Source: Sciurus carolinensis (lineage: Eukaryota > Chordata > Mammalia > Rodentia > Sciuridae). From it: a stretch of 64,000 nucleotides of DNA. The first letter of the stretch is position 1; every line of letters starts with the position of its first letter. Made by a program: the position numbers and the translations under genes. The stretch covers positions 7,337,084 through 7,401,083 of the forward strand of contig NC_062216.1 in the NCBI RefSeq assembly GCF_902686445.1. The letters run 5' to 3'. Shown piece by piece: positions 45,587-57,330 of this stretch. The notes under the pieces are model-generated. The model was given only the letters and a program-made list of their open reading frames with translations, was not told the origin of the DNA and did not search any database.

Positions 45587-47397
45587 TCAGTCTTTCACAG
45601 CACTCATCATAGGTAATTCACTGCTCTCTATGCAGCACACAAGTGAAGTATCACATAAAATGTGAAATAGTTCCTTGCCGACACATTTTTTCCTGCAAGA
45701 TCCTTTTATTCTCCAGCAAGAACCAAAGATTCGATTTATGTAGGCATTTTGCTCACTTCTAACTGGAAACAAAAACAAATATTAATATACAGTCAGTGTT
45801 CTGTAATGTCACATTACCAAGGACAAGACTTGGGGATAGACTTCATAACTTTGTAAAGATAAATTTGGCATAATCAAAGATACCCAAGACATCTTACAGC
45901 TTGATACCTCTTTTCTAGTTACCCATTCCTTATTTTCCAGGAGCCCTATTATGAGCCATAGTCTACAATTAAGTGACTAAACACTTAGATTCAGGTAACT
46001 GAGTCCAGCAGATTCAGCTTGGGACTATTTGCTATGGAAAGATCATTCAGATACCAGAGAAGTTCTAGGAGTCTACAGAAGTCCCGTACCAGGAGGCAGG
46101 CAGGGCCTGGATTGGCCACTCAAAGCAATTTGTAATTAGCAAAGTGTCATTGTGAAGAAAGAAAGATCATTGATCTAATACTTCAGAAGCTTGTGGTTCT
46201 AGCCCTGTTCCCCCATAGGACTTTCTGCCAAAGGCCTCATACTTGGCTTAATCATAGGCTACTTAAAAGGGTGATGTGTCTGACATGGTTTGGAATATCT
46301 GAAACATATACCTAAATTCTTTCCAGATATCTTCCTTGATATTAAGACCTAGCTGCCTCTAGAAGTCAAGAGGTAAAGGAAAGACGGCAGGAAGGCAGTT
46401 TATGGAGACGAGGGTGGCCCTGAGTGACCCCACTCACATGCTAAGCATTATCACTCTCTCTACCACCAATTCCCCCATGGGACCATGAATTGAGACTTTG
46501 TAGTGTAAAAAAAAAAAAATCGATGTGTGAAAATCATCAATGTGTAACCAAATGCCACTGGCAAGCTTGCTTGCTGTTTGCTCACTAGCCCTGGGGCACT
46601 TCTCTGGGGACAAAGGAGACCCATGGAGATACAATGCACAGTATCCAGAGGGCCTGCCACACAGAACAGCAGTAGGCCTCAACATGATTCTCATCTGAAG
46701 CAGAGGGTAGGAACTTTCTTCAAACCTGAGAAAACCACAAGCAAAACAATTTTGAGAACTTCCACTTTGGTGGTTTAAGTGGACTCTTCTTGATATTGTC
46801 AAGTTAGTTGCTTCTCTTCAGAAAAGGAAAATTGTAACTCCTCAAAATCATACTCCATGGGATCCTATTGTGCTATAAGCTAATTTACCATGTTTTAACA
46901 ACCAGCTCTGTTTGCAGATTCTACTCAGCATAATATTTGCCTTGGCTTCTAAATGAGTGGAAAAATTACCCAGATAGCTGACTTGGGAGGGCAAGTTCTA
47001 AGAACCCTCCAGAAACAGCCTCCTTCCCACTTTCAAGTACTACCTGTCCTCCAAAGGTCTCGTCATTTCACTCTACCCCACTTCTGCCCATATCAGTCCA
47101 ACCCTCCCCACAAACTTCACAGACTCCCCAGACCAAAATCCAGAACCAGCTTCTTCTTTCAAGAGAACTACCTCCTGTTATCTTCTCTGAACTCCCTGGA
47201 ATAACCCAGAACGTCCATCTCTGCTGGGGTCCCTCCTTGTCTCAGCTTCCTTTGTCCTGCTTTGGTCTCACTCTTGTAGAACCACACAATCCTTTCCCAT
47301 CATTGCTCCTAATTCCACAGGGAAGGGAAGCCATTTTACCTGGTGGAACATAGAAGAGCAAAACAAGGACCACAAGGACCAAAAGTTGGCTCCTCAT
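45587..47397 (-). CDS. DEFB135: beta-defensin 135
   Basis: Secreted antimicrobial peptide on the minus strand. Exon 1 is 47397-47340 and exon 2 is 45762-45587; 77 residues, as I recall for human DEFB135. Exon 1 encodes MRSQLLVLVVLVLLFYVPP plus one base, with donor CCAG|GTAAAA. Exon 2 follows TTTTTGTTTCCAG and gives VRSEQNAYINRIFGSC; the VRSG/VRSE junction resembles mouse Defb30. The mature part has C-x6-C-x3-C-x9-C-x5-CC (WRIKGS, RKK, VGKELFHIL, DTSLV) and ends ELPMMSAVKD. The 1.6-kb intron has no large young insertion. The gene is transcribed toward DEFB134 (convergent), as in the human cluster. No disabling change is seen. Confidence 0.94.
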
Positions 47398-47445
47398 GAC
47401 CAAACCAAACAACAAAGAGGCAGCTGAGGCAAAAGGAAGAGTCGC

Positions 47446-47456
47446 CCTATATGTAG
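47446..47456 (-). promoter_or_regulatory. DEFB135: TATA-like box upstream of DEFB135
   Basis: CTACATATAGGG on the minus strand, about 50 bases before the ATG. The spacing suits a TATA element with a short 5' UTR, but this rests on the motif alone. Confidence 0.35.
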
Positions 47457-47459
47457 CTT

Positions 47460-48565
47460 TAGAGAGATGAGGAGTGGCATGACTAGTGAACCTTTCAGAA
47501 CAAGAACACCTGCTTGCTCCACTGAGCCATCCAAAGAATCAAAGTCCTGACTTTGCAGAGGCTGCCACATCACTGTGTGCCCCTCATATGCTAGCAGCTG
47601 AATTCCCACTGTAATCATCCACGATAGGCTCTGATGGGGTGCCATAGCTCACAGTTGGCAAAGCATTCATGGTAGTTGTTTTCAATCTTCACACCCACAA
47701 AACTCAGGGAGATATTACTGCCCAATCTCAAAAACAAGGACCTTGAGTTTCAGGTGGAATAAATGATTTTCCCAAGTTCTCACAATTTTAGATGGTAGCA
47801 ACATAACCTATAGGTTTTCCTGACTACATAAGAATTAAAGTACTGCCTGGTTCACTTCTTATGTAGCTGCACTCTCTTGAAAAACAAAACCTCCCCAAAG
47901 AGCGTGAACAAATCCCTATACTGCCACCAAGTGAGTCTGGAAAGCATGCCGAGCTCATGACTCAGTCCTGAGCACTCCCAAGTGCTGGACACACACTGAG
48001 AGATGTGGAGTTGGCACAGAATGTACGATGACTCCTTGCTTTGTGGGACTGGCAGTTGACAGTGTTGACAGTTTCCTGAGTGCTTTAAGTTTCATAGCAG
48101 CTCTGTCTGATCTGCTCTAAGAAATTTTATTCTCTATGACATACACTCAATAAGTTTTGTTAGCAACCTTCTCTGTATACTCTATGAAGAATCCAGAATG
48201 AGAGAACCTGAGTTCTGCTCTGGACTGTGCATGAATGGGCTTAGTGAGCTTCCAACGAGGTGCTGACATCCCTGCAGGATGCCAGGGTTCTCACCCGAAA
48301 AGCAATTGTGCACCTTCAGTCCTCCCCGTCACCGAGGTCTGTCCTGAGGTCAAGCGAGGCTGTTCTTGTGAAAAGTCCTCATGAAGTGTACATTTAAAGG
48401 GCCCTTAGGCTCATGTGTGAGATGATGTTTAAAACTAGATGTGGTGGTGCTCCCCAGCTAGTATGCTGAACGATGCCCTCCATGGCTACCTTCCGGGCTG
48501 CAGTAGAAACTCTTCAGCATGACTCTGTGCCTGACGCCTGGTCTCTCCTCCCAACCAGATGCCCC
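47460..48565. other. intergenic, nothing recognised
   Basis: No further defensin exon (DEFB136 would be the next expected) was found in either strand here or to the window end. Confidence 0.4.
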
Positions 48566-48568
48566 TCA

Positions 48569-48572
<4 letters not shown>

Positions 48573-48625
<53 letters not shown>
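48573..48625 (+). repeat. (CT)n microsatellite
   Basis: About 26 CT units. The Ser/Leu-rich open frames that span it are artefacts of the repeat. Confidence 0.95.
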
Positions 48626-48628
<3 letters not shown>

Positions 48629-48999
48629 GCTTTACCAGCTACTGGCTTTTACCATTCTCAGACAGGTCCCCCTCAAAGCATGTCATTCACACAGCCAGGA
48701 CACCTGTATCATTCCCCTCCGTCTTCACCCAGCAATGGCCTCAGCCTCTCCCACAGAATGGATTTTTCTAAACCTTCCCACCAAAATTAGATTCCTTTTT
48801 GTAAGTTTCTCTCATAGGATCCCTTTCCATCATTAGCATATTAGCATGTAAGATATTAAAGTTTTATGTTTGTGCATTTGTGTTTCCCCTTAATATGTGC
48901 TTTCTTCACTTGATTACAAGCTCACTGAGATCACGTGTATCATACATACATGACCTCATATCAATAAAACCTAAGTGTTTTTCCAGAACACTGGGTTTG

Positions 49000-49390
49000 T
49001 TTTCTAGGGTTACCATAATGAAGTACTACACACTGGGTGTCTTAAACAATAGAAATGTATTGCCTCACAGATTTTGAGGCTAAATTTCTAAATCAAGTTG
49101 CCAAGAGGGTTGGTTCCTTCTGAGAGCTATCAGAGAAGAATCTGTTCCAGGTTTCTCTCCCAGCTTCTGGTAGCCTCGGGCATTCCCTGGCTTGTAGAAG
49201 GTGTTCTCCCTATATCTTTACACTGTCTTCCCTCTGTACATGTCTGTGTTTGTGTCCAATTTTGTCCTTCTTATAAGGACACAGTCATACTGGATGAGGG
49301 CACAACCTCATGATCTCACTTTAACTTAATCATCTGTAAAGACCCTGTTAAAACAAACACTAACCTTCAATCCTCCTGGGTAATATCTGT
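49000..49390 (+). mobile_element. ancient interspersed repeat
   Basis: CTAGGGTTACCATAATGAAG ... ACACTGGGTGTCTTAAACAA ... TTCTTATAAGGACACAGTCA: a well-known old mammalian repeat type, second copy in the DEFB134 intron. Family name not settled. Confidence 0.6.
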
Positions 49391-49394
49391 GACC

Positions 49395-50440
49395 TACATG
49401 ATATCATATCAATGAATTATTTTTCTGGAACACTATTCTCTTTTCTTCCATCATATCATCCAAGAAGAAAAGTCATCTGTGGAACTGCTTCTACTTCTGG
49501 ACTTTTGAAAAGCACTGGAGAACTTTGCACAACTCTGCAGGAAAGTGAGTTTAGAAAAGTAGATCCTTTCTATTATACATTCTAGTCAACTCAGATGCCA
49601 TTTACCCTCTTCTCCCACCAAGGCCCACCCTACCCACCCAACAAGCTCTCATGTACCTACAAATGGATATGCACCTTTCCTTTTTATTGTTGCTTCTTTG
49701 AAAAAATAAATATCAATTCTCATCCTCAAATCTTATCCCTACGTCCCTACTCAAAACACTCCCAACCATCTCTTCAGTTCCATTGCTTTTTCAATAATCC
49801 CCTCTTTGGAAAAAAACTAATTTTATTGTAAAATATAAGACATTTATGCAAAAAAAAAAAAAAACACAAAAAACAAATGTAGAGCTTCCCAAATTACTAC
49901 AAGGTTACCCCATTGCAATCACCACCAAGGTCAGAAAGTAGAACTTGCCAACTCTCCCGGAAGCCCTTCCCCATCCCATTGAACCTGCATTCTCCCCACC
50001 ACTTACCCATACCCTGACCTTTACTGTGATCTCACCCTTGACTTTCTTCATTGCTTACCACTTAATTGTGCATCACCCACGTTACTACTAACCCTGATTT
50101 TTACTATGATCATGTTCTTGAATTTCTTTAGAGTTTTATCACCCAAGTGGGCATACCTACAAACAATTTTTGTCCTGCCCATTTTTTTTCTTTTTGGCAT
50201 GTCTTTAGGTCTCGCTTTCCCTTTCTGACTCCCCTCCTCACTCTGACAATCTACCTATTAAAGAACCTAGAACATTTGACCTGCACAGTTTTCTGCAAGC
50301 TGATTTTACTGACTGGCCTTTTGCTCTCGTGCAGTGGACTTGCACTCTGTCCCCATGTCTCCTGAGATTCGGTAGGTGGGTCCAGAGAACTGATCAGATC
50401 AGGCTCAACCCCTGGGGCAGGACTGCAGCTATTCTTGTGT
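49395..50440. other. intergenic, mostly unassigned
   Basis: Pyrimidine-rich DNA with an A-run at 49850-49864. 49800-50130 resembles a decayed L1M 3' region ('CTACAAGGTTACCCCATTGC'). No gene. Confidence 0.35.
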
Positions 50441-50447
50441 CTCTTCA

Positions 50448-53400
50448 TCAAGAGACTCCTAGTGGAATGAAATCAGAAATCGACAGTGAGAAAAATTGTG
50501 GAAAATATACAAATACACAGTGTTTGAAAACAACACTTTTGAATAATGAATGTATCATAAAAGAAATGAGATGTTGAGGGCTATGCCGTGCGGACGGTGC
50601 AGCCTGCCAGAGGTTGCTTTGATCACATCGGCAGTGAGGAGGTTGATTAGCATAAGCACACCCAGGTGATTTGTCATTGGCCGTATCCAATTAAGTCCAC
50701 GCACACAACTCGTGCACAGGTGTTCCCGAGTGCTCCTGCTCGTGCCTGCTCGTTTTGACCTTTACCATGATTGGGCAGCTAGCTCTCGCCTAATCTTTGC
50801 ATAATTGGCGTCAGCCCTACCCTTCACCTCCTGGAGGGGATATAAGCCGGCTCTCCTCCAGCGCCGGAGTTAGAGGTTCCAGGCCCCAGGTTCGAGGTTG
50901 AAGGTTCCAGGTTTGAGGTTCCAGTTCCCGGGTTTCCTGATTCATCAATAAACTGTTCCAAATTCGAGAGCCTCGCTACTCTTTTGTCCCCCGTGCCAAA
51001 TCGACTCCACTGGACGGCGTCAGGGAGAAATTTAAAAATTCCTAGAATCAAATAACAACAGAGATACAGCATACCAAAACCTATGGAACACTGTGAAGGT
51101 GGTTCTAAAAGGAAAGTATATATCTCTGAGTATCTACATTTTTAAAAAAATAAATAACTCAAATAAATAGTCTATTTTGCCACATCTCAATGCCCTAGAA
51201 AAACAAGAGCAAACTAATTTCCAAGCCAGAAGAAAAAAGTAAATAATAAGACTGGAGTCAAAATTAATGAAATAGAGAATTTTTAAAATACAAAGGATCA
51301 GTTTAACAAAGAGTTGTTTCTTTGAAAAGATAAACAAGATTGATAAGCCCTTAGCCAAACCAGTCAAAAGAAAGAGAGAAGACACAAACTAATAAAATTA
51401 AAGATGAAAAAGGAGATATCTCCACAGACATCACTGATACCCAGAAGATCATTAGAGATTATTCTGAAAGCTTATATTTCAATAAATTGGAAAATCTAGA
51501 AAACATTTGGACAAATTTCCCGACACACATGACCTACCAAAAGTGAAGTAAGAGGAAATAGAAAACCTAAACAGATCAATAACAAGCAATATGATCGAAA
51601 CAGTAATAAAGTCTTACAACAAAGAAAAGCCCACGACCAGATGGATTCTGAACTAAATTCTTCCAAGAAGAACTAATGCCTCTAAAATTATTCCATGAAA
51701 AAGAAAGTGGAATCATTCCCAATTTTATTCTATGAAGCCAGTATCACCCTGATGTCAAAACCAGACAAGGGTACATGAAGGAACAAAACTACAGACCAAT
51801 ATCCCTGATGAACATAAAGGCAAAAATCCTTAATAAAATGTTATCAATTTGTATTCAAAAACACAGTAAAAAGATTACATACATTATGATCAAATTTATT
51901 TCACTTCAGGAATGCAAGGATGATTCAACATATGCAAATGAATAAATGTAACTCATCACATAAATAAATTGAGGACAAAAGTCACATGATCATCTCAATA
52001 AATGTAGACAAAGTCTTTGATGAAATTCAGTTCCCATTCATGTTAAAAACACTGAAGAAACTAGGAATAGAAGGAACTTATAGGGCCACATACAACAAAC
52101 CCAAAGCCAACATCACACTGAATAAGGAAAAACTGAGAACATTTCCTCTAACATTAGGAACAAGACAAAAATGTCTACTCTCAACACTCCTATTCAATAC
52201 TTGAAATTATAATCAGAGAAAAGAAGCAAGATAAGGAAATAAGATGGGCATTAATAGGAAAGGAAGAAGTCAAATTAACACTGTTTACAGATGATATGAT
52301 CCTATCCTATACCCACAAAACTCCCCCAGAAGACTTCTACAGGTGATAAGCAATTTCAGAAAAGTAGCAGAATACTAAATCAACCTGCAAAAAGCAGTCA
52401 CTTTTCAATACACCCATAATGAATTTGCCAAAAAAGAAATCATAAATCAATTCCATTCACAATAGCCAAAGAAAATAAAATAGAATACCTAGGAGATGCA
52501 TCAAGTTAAAAAGCTTCTGTACAGCAAAGGAAACAAGAATGTGAAGAGAGAACCCACAGAATGAGGGAAAATTTTGACCAGCTACTCTCCTGACAGAAGA
52601 TTAATATTCAGAATAAAGAACCCAAAAAACTTAACAACAACAAAAAAATCAAACAGCCCAATCGATAACTTGGAAAATTAACTAAAGAGATATGTCTCAA
52701 AAATGGAATACAAATGGCCAACACGTGGGAAAAAAAAATGTTCAACATCCTTAGCAATTGGGGAAATGCAAATCAAACCTCACTGGGACTTCATCTCACA
52801 CCAGGTAGAATAGCAACCATTAAGAGTACCAATAACAAATGCTGGCAAAGATGCAGGGGGAAAGGAACACGCAGACACTGTTAGTGGAATTGCAAATTAG
52901 TACAACCACTATGGAAATCAGTATGGAGGTTCCTCAAAAGACTAAGCATGGAAACTCCAAAGGACCCAGCTATACACTCCTTAGTATTTGCTCAACTGAA
53001 TTTGTCAGCACACTATAGTGATAGGTAGCTCCCTATGTTTACAGCAATGCACTTCACCATCACCAAGTCATGGGGCCATCCTAGGGGTCCACCAACAGAT
53101 GAATGGAAATGCGATGTATATGTACACAGCGGAGTTTTACCCAGTCATAAAGAGAATTAAATCATGGCCTTTGCAGGAAAATGGATAGAACCAGAAAACA
53201 TCATGCAAATGAAATGAACCAGACTCAGAATGTCAAGGAGTATGTTTTCTCTCGTATGTGCAAGCCAGAGAGAAAAAAGGAATGAAAAATGTATCTCACA
53301 AAAACAGAAGGGAGAACAGTGGAGTAAAGAAATGGAACTAGGGAGAAGGAGCAGGGGAGGAAAAAGGGAGGCACTGGGAAATGAAATCAACCAAGTTATG

Positions 53401-53465
53401 TTATGTGCATATACAAATATATCACAATGAATCCCACTCTTCTGTGTAATTATAATAAACCATTA
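50448..53465 (+). mobile_element. L1 ORF2 to 3' end, interrupted by a solo LTR
   Basis: Plus-strand L1 ORF2 in decayed frames: LLNNECIIKEM before the LTR resumes as AYQNLWNTVKVVLKGKYI-type sequence after it, then a reverse-transcriptase region (51986-52204) and the 3' end near 53465. The LTR at 50572-51022 sits between two adjacent ORF2 residues. Confidence 0.85.
50572..51022 (+). mobile_element. solo LTR (IAP-like class II), nested in L1
   Basis: Runs TGTTGAGGGC ... GGCGTCA with a TATA box (GATATAAGCC, 50841) and an AATAAA (50947-50952). The 451-bp size is IAP-like. The 6-bp flanks are ATGAGA and GGGAGA, a diverged or imperfect target duplication. A run of degenerate GAGGTTCCAG units (50870-50932) lies between the TATA and poly(A) signals. 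Confidence 0.82.
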
Positions 53466-53469
53466 AATT

Positions 53470-54055
53470 TGATTTAAATAATCCTGGCTTATTTTAAAAG
53501 AGAAAAACTATCTGGCAATCTCAACAGAAATTTATTTGCAGTTACTTAAATAATAAACAAGAGGCCATGTTTTGGGGGTTGTAACTTGATCAAAGTACTT
53601 TTGTGACCTGAATTCTGCTGTGGCTTTAGATTGTCTTTATATCACATTAATCTATAGTCATCAATTGTTCTTTAAAAAGAAAAAAATACCTTGAAATCCC
53701 AGAATAAACCCCATTTGATTAGAGTATCCTAATTGCCTTGTACATTTCTGAATGATATCCTAATAGCTGGTTGATGGTTTCGCTTCTATGTTTATGATAT
53801 TGCTTTGTTTCTCTTTTCATGTATTGTCATTCCAGGTTCAAATCCAGATGACTCTGGTCCTAAAAAAAAATATTCAAGAAATGTTCCCTCTTATATATTC
53901 TAGACTAGTTTGTGCAGCATTGGAGGATTAACTACAAATTTTCCTTGGCATAAAGCTGTATCTTCTTGTGTTAGTTTTGTTCATTTGTGTCTTTCAAATT
54001 TTACTTCACATAAAGCTGTATCTTCATGTGTCAGTTTTGATCATTTATATCTTTC
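53470..54055. other. intergenic, nothing recognised
   Basis: AT-rich. A direct repeat of about 50 bp (CATAAAGCTGTATCTTC...TCATTT) occurs at 53949 and 54009. No gene. Confidence 0.45.
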
Positions 54056-54059
54056 AAAG

Positions 54060-55212
54060 AATCCCTCTACTCTAAGTTATTGGCATAACACTTCCTTATT
54101 ATTCTTTTGATTTCTGTAGGTTCACTACTAATGTCCCTTTCATGTTCCTCATATTGGTCTTCTGTGTTTTCTTCCTTTTCTTACTGACCAATCTTACTTG
54201 GGTTTATCAATTTTACTAATCTTTTCAAAGAATTAACTTCTAACTTGATTGATTTTTCTCTGTTGCTTCTGTTTCATTGACTTCTTAAACTCATAATTTT
54301 CTTCTTTCAAAATTTGTTATTCTTTTTTCAGTTTCCTAAGGTGTAAGTTAATGTCATTAATTTTATACCTTTTCCCTTAAGAACCTAAAGTTATAAATTT
54401 CCTACTAAGCTTTAGCTGCCTCTAAGAAATTTCAATATAGTGTGTTACACAATTTAGAGATATTTTCTTATTTCTCTGAGGTTCTTTTTTTATGGCCTAA
54501 GTATATTACTTAATTTCCAAATATTTGCAGACTTTTAAGATATCTTCCATTACTTATTTTTATCTTAATTTTATTGCAGTCAGTGAACATACTCCATATT
54601 ATTTAACATATGGATTTATAGCTAAGTCTACCATTTTGCTATTTATTTTCTAATTGTGCAGTTCCTTTCTTTTATCCTCTGGTTCTTTTTTATTATTCAA
54701 ATATTTTTATAATTTGATTTGATCTTCTCTATTGCTTTTTAGATTTACTTTTCTCTAGAATTTTTTTTTTATTTTGGCCTTTGTGATTTGCATTCTGAGT
54801 GTGTGTATGTGTGTGATTACTTTACAATATGTGCAATTAAACTATCAGCCCTTCTTGGATTAAGTCATACCATACCGGGTAAAATGTAAAAACTTTACAA
54901 ATGCACCCCATATGTCTTCCTTTGTCCTTTTATGGTTGTCTCATATTTTATTTCTACATGTTATAAACCCCAATCTATTGCTATTTTTGCTTTGTATAAT
55001 TTACCTTAATAAAATTAAGAAAAAATGTTTTCAACTTATCTACATTATTATCATTTTCAGAGTTCCATGTTCTGTCCTAGGATTCAAGTTTTCATTTGTT
55101 CTCTTCTTTTAGGTGAGAAAACTTTCTTTAAAATTTCTTGTACAGATTTTCTCTGATTTAATTTATCTGAAAATATCTTTATTTTGCCTGCACCTTTGAA
55201 GCATCGTGTCCT
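54060..55212 (-). mobile_element. old L1M ORF2 fragment, minus strand
   Basis: The reverse strand carries L1 ORF2 5' wording (AATCTTTTCAAAGAATTAAC near 54217 on plus). Heavily decayed. The ERV LTR at 55215 appears inserted into or against it. Confidence 0.55.
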
Positions 55213-55214
55213 TG

Positions 55215-55657
55215 TGTGGGGGGGGTTCTCTCTGCCACGTCTGCGTGGATAAGAAAAAGATTAACTGTCTGAGGAGGATGTTGGCTGTATATCACTCAAT
55301 TAGCCAAAAAACTTATCTACTCAATAAACACACAAGAGCCAATGCTCTTTTTAAATGAGAGGGGGTATCATGGTCCTGGCGTACCAGCTCTGACCTCTTA
55401 CAACAACAACTCACCCAGCTCTTCTTTATTTATGACATACAGGTAAAGCGGGACAAGGACCAGGAGGAGCTTCTTCTGTGATGGACAGGATAGGGTGGAG
55501 TTAGGGGAGCCATCCTCTTAGGGGGAATATTCCAGAAGGAGACAGGGAACTATTCCCAGGCAGTGCCACATGCTTCCCAGCAGTTCTCAGAAGCCAGGCA
55601 TCTGTGTCCCATGGTTCAACCTAGTCAGATTCTGCTAAATAAGGATGGCTTCCCACA
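55215..55657 (-). mobile_element. 3' LTR of a minus-strand class II-like ERV
   Basis: Plus-strand TGTGGGGG ... GCTTCCCACA with a minus-strand AATAAA (55425-55430). Immediately beyond its end (55658-55670) lies, on the minus strand, AAAAAGGAGGAGA, a polypurine tract, as expected just before a 3' LTR. Same family as the solo LTR at 28301-28757. Confidence 0.85.
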
Positions 55658-56584
55658 TCTCCTCCTTTTTAATATTTTAAAATGCAAATGATGGGCAATT
55701 ATGATGAGGCTCCAGATCTTGGTTCTGAGAGCTGCTCCTAGGTCCCAGCTCTTGGTTCAGAGGGTATGGTAACCTATTATCATCATACAAAAAGAGTTAG
55801 CAGTAAACATATTATTCCAATACTATTCAATTTAGGAAATATCTGATCATCCAGGAATGCAGAGTCCCATGAGATTGATTCTATCTTATGTATCCTGGAT
55901 GTAGTGATGTGATTTCACAAAATCCAGGCTATTGCTATTGCTATGTCAAATGTCCATTAGATGATTCTTAATTATCTCTTAGTCCCATTGGGAAGCATTA
56001 TATTTAGTGGTAGCAACACACAGGCTTACAGTCATTATGGCATTTAAGCCTTTGTTTAAATTGGAGAGCAAAAGGCTCATTACTGATACTTGTACTAGTA
56101 GCTGCTAAAGCATTTAATTTAATCTCAATCATTCTCTTAATACTTAACTTTCAGGGGCCATAGCATCTTAACAGAAGGAATCAGCCCATAGATATAATGA
56201 ATGTGGGAACACATAGAAACCTAGAAGAATACATTAAAATATATATGAAAAAATTATCATCAAAGAAATAACTGTAAGAATATAAATGTGAATTATTCAT
56301 TTTCTAGGGTAATATCAGTTTGTTGGATTCTAGTTGGTCTTTATTACATGGTTTCCAGCAGTGCAAAGTAATATCTGAATAATAGGGAATAGTCCAAACT
56401 ACATGGAGTTTCAAAAATCAGAATGATTGTATATCTAATCTTATTTTGTATTCTGAAAATAGTTTTAAACAACTCAGTTATTTGCCTAGTTTCTTAGATC
56501 TTTCATAGCATTAAAGATTTAGATTAAACATGGTTGCTTATAAATTCTTTTCAAGAAGTAAAAGTGAAACATTTAGTGGCAATG

Positions 56585-57330
56585 TTGGCACATTAGGCCT
56601 TTCTGACTGAATCTTCTAGAGGAAAATATTTTGATATAACTGTCTTTCGTCCATTTTTTAAGGTCAACCTAAAAACATATCCACCATCTTTAGAGATAGT
56701 ATGTAGCATTAGTAAGACATTTGTACATTTTATCCATTTAGGAAAAGTGTCAGATTCTATTGCAGAACAATTAGGGCAATAAGATGTTGGTGGATATTTC
56801 ATAGAAATAACTGGCTTTATATGAGAAAATCCCATTCCAATAACCATTTCATACAATCCTAAGTTCCAAGGGCAGTATAATTGATTGGTCTAGTTATTCC
56901 TTATGCTGTCTTTTTCCTGAAAGGTTACATCTAGATAACCAGAGAGTCTATCATGGGACCAGCATATAGATAAGTTTCCATTGCAGCCAGTATAGTCAAA
57001 TCCAGCCACATGGATGGGTGTAATGTGAGCATCTATAAAACCTCCCATCGTGTGAATATCACCAGTAAATATTGGGATTGATTCTCCATTCCGCATCATT
57101 GGATGTATTAAAGGTGGATCTGGGAAATGGGTCCAACAGATCTCCCATATGTTTCACTTACCCTAGAGCTCAAAAAGTTGCACATAAATATTGGGGCTGA
57201 AGATTTAAGATCTCCTTATGGTAAAATCTGGAGCATTCTGTTGCTCCATGTGTCACTCAGCAGCAGTGAAACTCCTAATATCATAACTTTTAGACAATAT
57301 CTTTTGAAATTAAGTAGGTTTACATAGGGA
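56585..57330 (-). pseudogene. ERV env remnant (betaretrovirus-like)
   Basis: Two minus-strand frames, 57099-56890 and 56856-56593, are separated by one in-frame stop and read as parts of an envelope surface protein, with Cys-containing motifs such as DYTGCNGNLSICWSHD and MKYPPTSYCPNC. The retroviral family is inferred mainly from the adjoining LTR and polypurine tract. Broken by stops and with no continuous reading frame. Confidence 0.5.

Noticed and set aside
48473..48836. 105-codon Ser/Leu-repeat proteins
   Set aside because: They are translations of the (CT)n microsatellite in several frames.
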